Of a stretch of 21,264 nt of DNA, positions 14,407 through 21,264 are shown piece by piece. The DNA is from a virus: positions 1 to 21,264 of IMG/VR virus record IMGVR_UViG_3300048924_000502; one strand, written 5' to 3'. A program made the translations under genes and the position numbers. The notes under the pieces are model-generated. The model was given only the letters and a program-made list of their open reading frames with translations, had not been told where the DNA came from and made no database searches. Numbering within the stretch: position 1 is the first letter of the stretch; each line of letters starts with the position of its first letter.

Positions 14407-15546
14407 ATGAATGAATACGTAGAACAATTAGATACTAAACACGTAGACCAGGCAGACAATGAGGAAGGTGCAGCGAGCTGGGGAGTTGTGGTGGTTGCTG
14501 CTTGTGCCGCCCGCTTTATAAAGAAAACTCTAGGTGGTCACACATTCTACGATAGTGTTAGAGGAAAAGACTGGGACCTTGATTCGGATGTCTGCCTGAA
14601 ATTTGTAGAGCTAATTGGTAAAAAGTTCGCGCGAGGCGGCAGAATCTATGGCTATGTCGACCCAAGAATGATCACCGCAGCAGAAAATTTTGCCAATTAT
14701 TCAACTAGCAAAGATTTTGCTGTTCTTGTCGACGGTGTTATGGAACGGATCTGCCACGAAGCCAATGATCCCAGTCGTAGTTCCATCAGTACTGGCTATG
14801 TGGTTTTTGCTCACTACAGAGATGCTCAGGCGCGTGATCAAGTATTAGTTGTCATGCTTGGTAAAAAAGGCGGGTATGATTTTGATGATAATGATCAGAT
14901 GACCCCCAAAGATACAGAGAGCCTTAATCTTCAAGATTTCCGACAAGCTGCATGCATGGATCTGACTGGTTTTGACTTAGGATATCCTGAAAATAAGGAG
15001 GATTCGTATCTATGCTTCATTAAGGGTAAGTCTAAAAGTGAATTTTTCAACGCTGCTCTTGGTTGCTCTGATTCGGTCCCAGGGAAAGTGTGCGTTGATA
15101 ACCTAAAAGAGGCTCTGTCAGCTTATTTCACAGAGGCGGGAGATGGGCTGTCTGCCACTGATAGACGAAAGATTTTCGGCAAGGTTGTATCTTATATTGA
15201 GAGCAAAGCCGGTGAGCGAGTACACCTTTCCGAAGTTCAGAATGTCATTAATAAGTGCTTGCCGGAGAATTCAGATCAGAATGGGAAGTTTCAAAAATTC
15301 TTAAGCGAAAACTCTGATCGGTTCAAGGTGAGTGAGGAGTTTCAGCCGTCTCATGTTGCGGCAAAAAATATGGGCTTTGTTGATGTTAAGCTTTCATCTG
15401 GCGACTTTGATGGAAAAGTGAAACTTGAGGCCATTTCAGTGGGGGAGAAGGGAGCAGATCTCTCAGTGGACAAGGATTTTGCTTATTTGACGATCAAGCT
15501 GCCGCCTGAGGTTTCCATGAAGCTGAAGGGTATAAGATTGGAGTAA
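14407..15546 (+). CDS. NdpA/YejK-like (NA37) nucleoid-associated family protein
   Basis: 379 residues from ATG 14407 with GGGAG about seven bases upstream; an in-frame TTG at 14317 is open but has no better site. The middle matches the NA37 family (E. coli YejK, 335 residues): STGYVVFAHYRDAQ corresponds to GGFVLFCHYR. QVLVVMLGKKGGYDF, LNLQDFRQAACMDLTGF and YLCFIKGKSKSEFFNAALGC follow in the same order as in YejK. The N-terminal ~80 residues are less conserved. YejK is a nucleoid-bound protein, so DNA association is expected here, but this copy lies in an AT-rich accessory operon with nucleases rather than in its usual place. It may be a DNA-sensing component of a defence system. The next gene starts ten bases after its stop. 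Confidence 0.8.
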   Translation: MNEYVEQLDTKHVDQADNEEGAASWGVVVVAACAARFIKKTLGGHTFYDSVRGKDWDLDSDVCLKFVELIGKKFARGGRIYGYVDPRMITAAENFANYSTSKDFAVLVDGVMERICHEANDPSRSSISTGYVVFAHYRDAQARDQVLVVMLGKKGGYDFDDNDQMTPKDTESLNLQDFRQAACMDLTGFDLGYPENKEDSYLCFIKGKSKSEFFNAALGCSDSVPGKVCVDNLKEALSAYFTEAGDGLSATDRRKIFGKVVSYIESKAGERVHLSEVQNVINKCLPENSDQNGKFQKFLSENSDRFKVSEEFQPSHVAAKNMGFVDVKLSSGDFDGKVKLEAISVGEKGADLSVDKDFAYLTIKLPPEVSMKLKGIRLE

Positions 15547-15556
15547 GGAGCCGGGT

Positions 15557-16783
15557 ATGATGGACCATATTGTTGTAGACGGCGAAGAAATTGTTTTAAC
15601 TGCATGCTATGCAGATCTACCCGCAGCTTACAGTTTTCTGGCTAGTCTTGGATGTGAGTCTCCGGAGCAGCTTGAGAGGGTAGGTGACCAAATTTACTTA
15701 TCAAGCAGTACCCAGGTGTGGCGGAAACGCTTTATCCCTTTTTTTTCAAGCGCTGAGAATCTTTGGTTCGCTTTGCGTAATATGGAGGATGAACCGGAGC
15801 ACTATTTCATTATAGGTGCAGATGACGCGGTGCTTGCTGATCTAAAAAGGAGATTTAAGTTTTATTTCTCGCTCAGGTCAATGCTAAAAGAGCTTTGTCA
15901 TCATGAGGGTGACGACCTTCAGCCTATGAAGTATGTTTTCTTCACCAGCAAAGAGTCGCATCTCAAGAAGCTTGAGGTCATGTATGCAATGGACCTTAAT
16001 GCTTTTATGGCGTTCGAGCTTTCGGATGGCGATATTCTAAACGCCAATGCCCTCATGGCTGCTGTTAAGCAAGTTGACGATGTGCATTGCGATGAGCGGA
16101 AGCATGTAATGCGTGAGGCTCTTGTCGAGTTTTTTAAAGAAGAAGACGGGCGTGCTTTGCAGCCCCTTATGTCTAATATTGGCAAGTTCTATGGGGCATA
16201 TAATGAGAGATATAAGGTTTACGTCAGTAAGTTTTCAGTCAATAAGATTTTGAGCGAAATTGAGAATGAGCGTATTGGGTTTCTCTGCAAAATCCAAGAC
16301 GCGATTATGTCCCAGCAAACGAAAGCCTTTGCTGTCCCTGGCGGGCTTGTTGCGGTAGGCGCAGTTCTTAGATTTTCAAAGGGTTTTTGGGACTTTGCCA
16401 TAATTTTTATTGGCTTGACGCTCACCACTTGGATGATTACTTCGCTTAATAAAACTGTGATAAATCACATAGAGTTGCTCGGCGATGAGTTCAAAAAATC
16501 AATATCAAAGTACGATGATATTATTGTTGGTGTTGAGAATGTCAAGGCTGAGATCGAAGTGTCAAGAGCTAGGCTGAATACTTCATCTGCCCATGCTCGG
16601 TCCAGGTTGGTGGGTCTAACAAGAATCTCATGGCTTATACTGATTGTAGTGACGATTATGTTGATTAGTCGCTCTGGTTTTTACAGCGGTGAGGCGGTCA
16701 AGGCAATATTGGAGCGGTTTCTCGACTGGCTTAAAGCTAACTGGGAGACTGCTATGGAGACCACGGTCTCTCTTTTTATGTGA
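15557..16783 (+). CDS. Three-helix membrane protein of unknown family, operon partner
   Basis: 408 residues; ATG 15557 (or 15560) lies behind AAGGAG. Residues 1-~250 are soluble, mixed alpha/beta then helical, and I do not recognise them. Membrane helices are likely at 257-272 (AFAVPGGLVAVGAVLR), 277-296 (FWDFAIIFIGLTLTTWMIT) and 357-372 (ISWLILIVVTIMLI). Between the second and third lies an acidic/helical stretch (300-350) suited to a coiled coil. A C-terminal amphipathic tail (380-408) follows the last helix. It could be a pore-forming or membrane-damaging effector, or an anchor for the partner proteins. It follows the NdpA-like gene by ten bases, so they are very likely co-translated. Confidence 0.7.
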   Translation: MMDHIVVDGEEIVLTACYADLPAAYSFLASLGCESPEQLERVGDQIYLSSSTQVWRKRFIPFFSSAENLWFALRNMEDEPEHYFIIGADDAVLADLKRRFKFYFSLRSMLKELCHHEGDDLQPMKYVFFTSKESHLKKLEVMYAMDLNAFMAFELSDGDILNANALMAAVKQVDDVHCDERKHVMREALVEFFKEEDGRALQPLMSNIGKFYGAYNERYKVYVSKFSVNKILSEIENERIGFLCKIQDAIMSQQTKAFAVPGGLVAVGAVLRFSKGFWDFAIIFIGLTLTTWMITSLNKTVINHIELLGDEFKKSISKYDDIIVGVENVKAEIEVSRARLNTSSAHARSRLVGLTRISWLILIVVTIMLISRSGFYSGEAVKAILERFLDWLKANWETAMETTVSLFM

Positions 16784-16868
16784 TTCAGAATAATCTTGTA
16801 AGGTAAATATTAATTTTTAGTGGCTCATCGGTCAGATGCTAGCCTAGCAAAAAAAGGTTGCTTACTTC

Positions 16869-17741
16869 ATGTCTAAACAAGCTGATTACAGACCTAGGAA
16901 GTGTTATATCTCTGCTCCTTTCGGATTGGATCTGGGGAACCTTCCAGAGCTGTTGGCAGAACGGAATTTGTTATGGGAGTGGGCGAAGGATGAATTCCTT
17001 GAAAACGAGAGTGCTAGTGAAAGAATTGCCGCATCTGATCTTGTGTTAATTGTTTTAAACGGCACCAAGGCAGATTACCGGGGTGCTTTCGAATCCGGAT
17101 TGGCGGTCGGTCTCGGTAAGCCGGTATTGTTGATTCAGACCAAAGCGCGAATGCTTCCTCTTGATTACAGCCTTTTTGCCGTTATCAAAACCAGTTTACA
17201 AGATAGAGAAGCTCTAAAATTTCATTTGGATCTGTTTCTCGCATCGCCATCTCCACCGGCTATCAGCGCGAAGACTAAACGTGTCAAAAATTTAGTGCCA
17301 TCACCTCCGAGTAAGGCACGTCAGCCAATGAAAACCTTTGATTCTGCTCTGGAACAAAGGGTATTCGAGGCAGTGAATATGGCAGGCGGCAGTGCAATAT
17401 CACAACCTCCGCCGTCTCCAGGGATGAAGTATCGACCTGATCTCCTGGCATGGCTTGGACATCTAGAGCCGGAATTGCTAGATCCTGTCGCGATTGAAGT
17501 GAAAGGTGTTGTTGATACAGCTGAAGCCGCCCAGCTTGAGCAGAAGCTTGGAACGTTTATAGAGTCAGCACGCCTAAAAATGGCTTTGGTAATCACTAGT
17601 TTCCCTCAGCCGCATCGAGACTACCTCTTACCAAACGTTATTTGGATAGATGTTGAAGCTTTTGAGTTGTTGGCGGCTTCTGGGCAGCTTGGTATGTATA
17701 TCAGAAATACGCGAAATCGTATTGCGCATGGGGTTCGATAA
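16869..17741 (+). CDS. TIR/deoxyribosyltransferase-like domain fused to PD-(D/E)xK nuclease
   Basis: 290 residues from ATG 16869; AAGG lies about 12 bases upstream. Residues ~11-90 look like a nucleoside 2-deoxyribosyltransferase/TIR-like Rossmann fold: CYISAPF (12-18), ASDLVLIVLNGTKADYRGAFESGLAVGLGKPVLLI with the conserved Glu at E75. A Ser/Pro/Lys-rich linker (124-155) follows. Residues ~155-265 have the nuclease pattern FDSALEQRVFEA (helix with Glu), YRPDLLAW (D191) and AIEVKG (E210, K212), then MALVITSF and VIWIDVEAFELL. The last residues read RNTRNRIAH, an RX4H-like motif of the HEPN type, although there is no HEPN fold around it. The gene overlaps the next by one base (TAATG). Its fold assignments come from motif reading only. 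Confidence 0.75.
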   Translation: MSKQADYRPRKCYISAPFGLDLGNLPELLAERNLLWEWAKDEFLENESASERIAASDLVLIVLNGTKADYRGAFESGLAVGLGKPVLLIQTKARMLPLDYSLFAVIKTSLQDREALKFHLDLFLASPSPPAISAKTKRVKNLVPSPPSKARQPMKTFDSALEQRVFEAVNMAGGSAISQPPPSPGMKYRPDLLAWLGHLEPELLDPVAIEVKGVVDTAEAAQLEQKLGTFIESARLKMALVITSFPQPHRDYLLPNVIWIDVEAFELLAASGQLGMYIRNTRNRIAHGVR

Positions 17742-18274
17742 TGGCTGCTATTGATCATGTCAATATTGCAGCTAAGCTTGCTGCTGGTGATGTAGGTAAT
17801 ACGGCGGTGAAGGGCGCGGCTCTTGAAGAAGTAGTTGCAGAAACGCTCTGTCAGCTTGAGGGTGTTGGATTAATTAAGCGCAATATCATGGATAATGCGG
17901 AGTCTCTTGAGATTGATATACTTCTCTATAATCATCGTCAGAGAAATGGATTACCCTTTCTCCCGAATCATTTAGTCATCGAGTGCAAAAATTGGCAAGC
18001 GCCAGTGAATTCGGCAACCTTAACCGTGTTTACCGGAAAGCTTCGTAAGTTTCGGGTCGATTTTGGTATTTTGGTTGCCGCAAGTGGGATAACGGGGGAT
18101 CCGCATGATCGGACGGCAGCTCACGCTCATCTTCGGAGTGTCTATGATCGTGATGGATTGGCTGTGATAGTAATCACCCGAGCGGAAATCGAAGCTTTAC
18201 GCGATACTGATGAGTTAGGTGCATTAATTCGTGAAAAGTACGGTGATTGTATCATGGGGGCTGACCAATTTTAG
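17741..18274 (+). CDS. Mrr-like restriction endonuclease-fold protein, PD-(D/E)xK
   Basis: 177 residues; ATG 17741 shares its A with the stop of the preceding nuclease gene (TAATG), so translation is coupled. Residues E30 (GAALEEVVAETL), D59 (ESLEIDILLY) and E81-x-K83 (HLVIECKNW) form a typical nuclease core, with the helix-Glu, Asp and ExK spaced normally. A downstream KLRKFRVDFGILVAASG strand/helix is typical of Mrr-type and DUF2034-like nucleases. No separate DNA-binding domain is visible, so specificity would come from a partner, probably the fused nuclease/TIR-like protein. The gene is followed by about 195 bases before the next remnant. Confidence 0.8.
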   Translation: MAAIDHVNIAAKLAAGDVGNTAVKGAALEEVVAETLCQLEGVGLIKRNIMDNAESLEIDILLYNHRQRNGLPFLPNHLVIECKNWQAPVNSATLTVFTGKLRKFRVDFGILVAASGITGDPHDRTAAHAHLRSVYDRDGLAVIVITRAEIEALRDTDELGALIREKYGDCIMGADQF

Positions 18275-18469
18275 CTAGTGTGGGTGGCGTTTCGGTTGAA
18301 CAATCTTGTCCGTTTTTCTATGTTGTACAACTCCCATGTGCGTACTCGGAGCGCTGAAAACGCAGATATAAATGCAAAGTGTGAGATGCGATTAAAGTAA
18401 TATAAATTTCCAGATCGGAAAATTATACGTAGCTTTTTATCTGCCTGTAGCTAAGTTTTTGGAAATGTT

Positions 18470-18838
18470 ATGGGCATGTCAAAGGTTGCGAGTGCACTAA
18501 AGCTGCCAAAGAAAGCATATTTTATGGGCAGTGTCATCTTAGGAATACTTCTATTTTCAGCGGACGAGTTTTTAGAAAAACTTTCGTTGTTTGACTTCAA
18601 GGGGGGTACACTATTTGGATTGGAATTTCTTTATTTTTGTTAGTGGGTATGGTAACTATCGAAGTGTTTGTATTTGTTATTAGCCAATATAAAGGGCGCC
18701 TTCAAAAAAGAAGATGCCGCTAATGGTTTTCAGGCTGAGCGTGCGGCCGAAGATCGTACTGCAAAGTTAATTGCTAACAAAAAAGTGTCATTCGAAGTAT
18801 CATTTGGGACAGATTTAATTGTTTTAAGTGGTAAATAA
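18470..18838 (+). pseudogene. SieB-like superinfection-exclusion membrane protein, frameshifted
   Basis: Reading starts at ATG 18470 (GGA about seven bases upstream) with SKVASALKLPKKAYF and a first membrane helix, then DEFLEKLSLFDFKGG. This is the LKLPKKA..DELLEKLGL pattern of phage SieB-like proteins. At GGGGGG (18601-18606) the frame is lost and stops at 18643. In the +2-shifted frame the expected YTIWIGISLFLLVGMVTIEV helix continues. At the A6 run 18704-18709 the frame returns, giving EDAANGFQAERAAEDRT to a stop at 18838. One missing G and one extra A would restore a ~122-residue protein. Whether this is real decay or a sequencing error cannot be told from here. Confidence 0.6.
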
Positions 18839-18879
18839 ATCCGTGCCAATTTTTTAGAGTAAGAGGGTTACCTGCGCGA

Positions 18880-19392
18880 TCAATGTGTGCGGAATGTATT
18901 CCATACGGCGGTATCAAAGTGCATGGCTGCCAAGACCTCAAACAGGTATAGCTCCAAATCGTTACCGATTTCAATGAATGCAACCGTCATCTCCCGAAGT
19001 CGGCTTTGGGCAGACAAGAAAACCTCACGAAATTCGTCATCCTTCATTGCTTGGTCTCGCTTCATTTCATGCGGAAAATCCTCACTCGCCATCCTGTAGA
19101 CCAAGCTAGCAGTGAAGTGCGACTGAAAGTTCAAATGCTGGACCAGCCGTTTAACGACACCTCGCGAGATACCTACGTATATAGGCTTATCTGCATTTAT
19201 GAAGACATAGCAGCCTGAAAAGTCTGTTGTTCTACCAGCTCGTGCGAGAGCCTCCCTGGTCGGACTCTTAAATCCGACGAACTTCTGCGCCGGTATCGGA
19301 TGATCGAGTGCCTCGATGAGTCGAGTCAAATGGCTGGGAAGTACCTTTTCAGTAAGTTCGTCGAAAGTATGTGAACATTTATCAATTGGCAT
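18880..19392 (-). CDS. GIY-YIG family nuclease
   Basis: 170 residues on the minus strand; ATG 19392 follows CAGGA by seven bases. The catalytic core is seen in order: SGCYVF (59-64, the GIY part with Y62), PIYVGIS (70-76, the YIG part with Y72 and G74), VVKRLVQH with R82, FEVLAAMHF with the metal-binding E152, and WNTF near the C-terminus with N165. Such single-domain proteins cut DNA and occur in mobile elements, repair and restriction. The N-terminal ~55 residues are helical and not recognised. It has no clear partner; the next gene to the right on the same strand is a remnant. Confidence 0.8.
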   Translation of the reverse strand: MPIDKCSHTFDELTEKVLPSHLTRLIEALDHPIPAQKFVGFKSPTREALARAGRTTDFSGCYVFINADKPIYVGISRGVVKRLVQHLNFQSHFTASLVYRMASEDFPHEMKRDQAMKDDEFREVFLSAQSRLREMTVAFIEIGNDLELYLFEVLAAMHFDTAVWNTFRTH

Positions 19393-19478
19393 ACATAATC
19401 CTGTAAAAGCAGAAATGACCGAAAGGTAATAGATTTGTTTTTATGAATTTTTAGTCCTGAAGTGGGTTTGCACCTGTT

Positions 19479-19641
19479 TCACCAAAACTCACGATACATC
19501 GCATCGGGCTTTTTTTGTATTTTAAAGTCACGAACAGTTTTAAAGGTGTGGGTTCGGACGATGCCATCCAAAAAATGTCTATGGATACTTTCATTTTTAG
19601 CGTGGCGCAGGTATCTGTTTGGGGCTGTTTTGTCGATTCAT
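19479..19641 (-). pseudogene. Short frameshifted gene, ~53 codons
   Basis: On the minus strand an ATG at 19641 opens MNRQNSPKQ and stops after 14 codons. Removing one C from the four-base C run on the coding strand (G run on the + strand near 19622-19625) joins it to an open frame reading SIHRHFLDG, then TVRDF and KKPDAMYREFW, ending at TGA 19481-19479. The combined ~53-residue sequence is protein-like, but no ribosome-binding site is evident and I do not recognise it. It sits just left of the immunity-like gene. Confidence 0.3.
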
Positions 19642-19644
19642 ATT

Positions 19645-20001
19645 TTAAATATTTTTCAGAATCTCTTTCCAAATGTACCTATAGCTGTAACGCAACCAAC
19701 TTACCTTCAGTTTATCAAAAGCTCGACGCACCTTGCTTTTTTGGCGCGCTCGCAGTTCTTGTTTTATTTCATCTAAAAGCCACTCATCCTTAAACCCCGT
19801 CCAGATCGGCGGTACGGGCGTCTCTAGGTTGCCGAAGCAAACGGGTGCGACTTCTGAGTACAGGATGTTTTCGACAAGCTTCAGATCATAATGTCGAATG
19901 CGCTCCGCGATGTAGGCATAGTCGACTTCGTTGTCAACAAAGGCCTCAGCCAATGCTATCTGGATTTTGGCTTTATCTTCCGGAGTTAAAATACTTCCCA
20001 A
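19645..20001 (-). CDS. Putative immunity protein for the PAAR-linked toxin
   Basis: 118 residues on the minus strand. The start is TTG 20001: AGAGGAG about eight bases upstream fixes it, and no ATG is better. The start overlaps the last 16 bases of the toxin gene, so the pair is translationally coupled, as is common for T6SS toxin/immunity genes. The protein is helical and begins LTPEDKAKIQIALAEAFVDNEVDYAYIAERI, with SEVAPVCFGN and PPIWTGFKDEWLLDEIKQEL following. I take these as a DUF7079-like Pseudomonas family, but only by recollection of its look. The C-terminal part is basic and aromatic (LKVSWLRYSYRYIWKEIL), possibly membrane-facing. The immunity role is inferred from position. Confidence 0.6.
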   Translation of the reverse strand: MGSILTPEDKAKIQIALAEAFVDNEVDYAYIAERIRHYDLKLVENILYSEVAPVCFGNLETPVPPIWTGFKDEWLLDEIKQELRARQKSKVRRAFDKLKVSWLRYSYRYIWKEILKNI

Positions 20002-20693
20002 TGGGAAAGCTCCTCTAATTCTTCGTCAAAAGTATCTGCAGCTACGCTTCCGGCGATGCCGCCTGCCATGCTACCTATTAAAACCACAGCTACTGCGCAT
20101 GCTGGTGCTGCTGGGCCGCAAATCGCGCTAACACCTAGGCCCGCAAGGAAGCCGCCGGCGGCTCCCGCGCCAAGGATTGTTGCTTGTCGCGCGCTTTCTT
20201 TTACTTTGTTGTCAGCGTTCAGAATCTCGTAGGTAGCAAGGGCGGCTGTCATGATGATCCCAACCTTGCCCATGACGGTCATGATTTTTGTACCGGCTGT
20301 AAACTTGGCGTTGTCTCGGCCCGATCCCTCGAGGGCTTTATAAAGAATTTCTTTTTGCTGAGTCTTTGAAAGTTGGTTGTAATTTTTGTTGAAGCCGGTT
20401 CGAGATTTTTCATCAAGAATATCTGCGTGCGTTTTTCCGCCTTTTTTCTTTTTCTCGGCAACGGCAACGCCCTGGGCGGAGGTGAACTTACGATGTTCAA
20501 ACATTATTTTGTTGCGCATTTCGTTGCTGAATTTTGTACCGTCTTCAACGGTGATATTGCCAGCTCTAACGTCTGCCAATACCTGTTGCGCCATTCGTTT
20601 GATATTGCGCTGGTAGCTGGCGCGGACGCGTTCGTCTTTGATCGCGTCGATCGAAAAGCGTGTGGCAGCGCCTTCCATGCCCGCGATTGCCAT
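19986..20693 (-). CDS. Glycine-zipper toxin linked to a PAAR gene, N-terminus frameshifted
   Basis: 235 residues on the minus strand from ATG 20693, with no ribosome-binding site just before it. Residues ~1-120 are helical and soluble (with RFSIDAIKDERVRASYQRNIKR and RNKIM). Two or three hydrophobic segments follow: 137-157 (MTVMGKVGIIMTAALATYEIL), 172-191 (ILGAGAAGGFLAGLGVSAIC) and 198-219 (ACAVAVVLIGSMAGGIAGSV). The last two have glycine-zipper GxxxG-type repeats, as in pore-forming toxins. The gene lies between a PAAR-domain gene upstream and an immunity-like gene downstream. The natural beginning is probably the 18-codon frame at 20767-20711, which becomes continuous with this one if one C is restored. 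The toxin role is inferred from context. Confidence 0.6.
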   Translation of the reverse strand: MAIAGMEGAATRFSIDAIKDERVRASYQRNIKRMAQQVLADVRAGNITVEDGTKFSNEMRNKIMFEHRKFTSAQGVAVAEKKKKGGKTHADILDEKSRTGFNKNYNQLSKTQQKEILYKALEGSGRDNAKFTAGTKIMTVMGKVGIIMTAALATYEILNADNKVKESARQATILGAGAAGGFLAGLGVSAICGPAAPACAVAVVLIGSMAGGIAGSVAADTFDEELEELSHWEVF

Positions 20694-20710
20694 TTCGAGT
20701 GGAGACTGGC

Positions 20711-20767
20711 TTAGGGTTGCTCACTCTTGACAACATAAGAGCCGGTTACGAGGTACGGTTCGGTCAT
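20711..20767 (-). other. Detached N-terminal 18 codons of the toxin gene
   Basis: Minus-strand frame ATG 20767 to TAA 20711: MTEPYLVTGSYVVKSEQP. The next frame, shifted by one base, begins LSQSPLEMAIAGMEG and runs into the toxin gene without a stop. A one-base change at the CCC before TAA would fuse the two. This frame starts nine bases after the PAAR stop codon, where the toxin start would be expected in an operon. Confidence 0.55.
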
Positions 20768-20776
20768 GAGAAGTTC

Positions 20777-21264
20777 TTATCCCAAGATATCTTTAAGCAG
20801 TGCATCAATGCTTGATGTCGTGCAGGTGTTTTCGTGCTCTGCGAATGCGAGCGTATGGCACATTTTGCCGGTTGGGTTGGCAAATCGGACTGTGTTATTC
20901 GAGTCGAAGGATCCAGTCATTGATGACCCGTCATCAAAGTGCGCGGTGCATGTGAATCCTTGATAGCTCTCAGAAGCTGGGATCTTAAAGGCGATCCAGT
21001 TCCCATGAATAATCATCGGCGTCGGTGGCGTAAACGGCGCAGGCGTATGTGAGTCACCAATAATCACCGTTCCCGATCCTCCGATCACGACGTCTCCATG
21101 TGATCCGACTGTGCCAACCAGCGCGGCGTTTTTGCCGTTGATGAATACGGTGCTGGACACGGCAGAGGCGAGTGCGCTGCCGCAGGTACAGGTGTCGTCT
21201 TTTCGGGCGGCGGCAAGTCCGTCGAAGAATACGTCTGGGGATCCGGAGGCAATGGCTTTTGGGC
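20777..21264 (-). CDS. PAAR-domain protein with C-terminal extension, partial
   Basis: At least 162 residues on the minus strand; the gene enters from the right edge and its true start lies outside. Starting at the window edge it reads SGSPDVFFDGLAAARKDDTCTCGS, then TVFINGKNAALVG and GSHGDVVIGGSGTVIIG. This is a PAAR repeat, the cone that tips the VgrG spike in type VI secretion. About 90 residues follow (GNWIAFKIPASESYQGFTC, DDGSSMTGSF, four cysteines) of a separate unrecognised C-terminal part. The downstream toxin is probably delivered as cargo of this protein. The GTG inside at 21160 is not the start. Confidence 0.8.
   Translation of the reverse strand, partial: PKAIASGSPDVFFDGLAAARKDDTCTCGSALASAVSSTVFINGKNAALVGTVGSHGDVVIGGSGTVIIGDSHTPAPFTPPTPMIIHGNWIAFKIPASESYQGFTCTAHFDDGSSMTGSFDSNNTVRFANPTGKMCHTLAFAEHENTCTTSSIDALLKDILG

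Noticed and set aside
19462-19793. Rightward frames of ~90-100 codons opposite the immunity gene
   Set aside because: They are antisense to better-supported leftward frames and have no start signal.
1-21264. CRISPR array, rRNA or complete tRNA gene
   Set aside because: I found no regularly spaced repeats and no full cloverleaf; only a tRNA-like 3' fragment is present.

Overview
The window looks like a fluorescent-type Pseudomonas chromosome. The left third is GC-rich with Pseudomonas-like R-tailocin/P2-type tail, lysis and umuDC genes. The right two thirds are an accessory region: several AT-rich blocks of defence-type genes, small orphan genes, gene remnants and a PAAR-linked toxin/immunity module. 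The genus call comes from recognised protein families and gene order, not from a marker gene.

1-3842 is the distal end of a contractile-tail locus (R-type tailocin or P2-like prophage). It holds the tape-measure C-terminus, GpU, tail X, GpD, a GH19 endolysin and a nested Rz/Rz1 spanin pair. The order matches tail genes followed by lysis genes in R-pyocin clusters. Two intrinsic-terminator-like hairpins sit inside this operon, one just before gpD and one inside the endolysin reading frame. 3849-4787 holds a 16-bp inverted repeat, a perfect LexA box and a D12-class adenine methyltransferase. 4878-6643 is a second perfect LexA box, umuD, umuC and a terminator.

6701-11547 is a first defence block. 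It contains a leftward Abi_C protein with a HEPN-type RNxRxxxxH motif. Diverging from it is a 981-residue AlbA_2(Schlafen-like)-NACHT STAND NTPase, followed by a small protein with an RNxxxH HEPN-type motif. 11548-13841 holds a possible integrase scar and four small leftward orphan genes: a secreted protein, a cytosolic protein, a membrane-anchored protein and a short Pseudomonas-type protein. A tRNA 3'-end-like fragment lies near 13473-13503.

14407-18274 is a rightward set of four genes that I take to be one candidate defence system. It encodes an NdpA/NA37 nucleoid-associated-like protein, a three-helix membrane protein, a nucleoside-deoxyribosyltransferase/TIR-like sensor fused to a PD-(D/E)xK nuclease, and an Mrr-like PD-(D/E)xK nuclease overlapping it by one base. 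I do not recognise this combination as a named system. It is my main candidate for an undescribed one, and that is inference.

18470-21264 holds a SieB-like superinfection-exclusion gene broken by two compensating homopolymer indels, a GIY-YIG nuclease, a small frameshifted gene, and a leftward PAAR / glycine-zipper toxin / immunity set. The PAAR gene runs off the right edge. Four short genes between 12.4 and 20.8 kb carry apparent single-base indels, mostly in homopolymers. That points either to read-level assembly errors or to real decay, and it affects how this half should be read.
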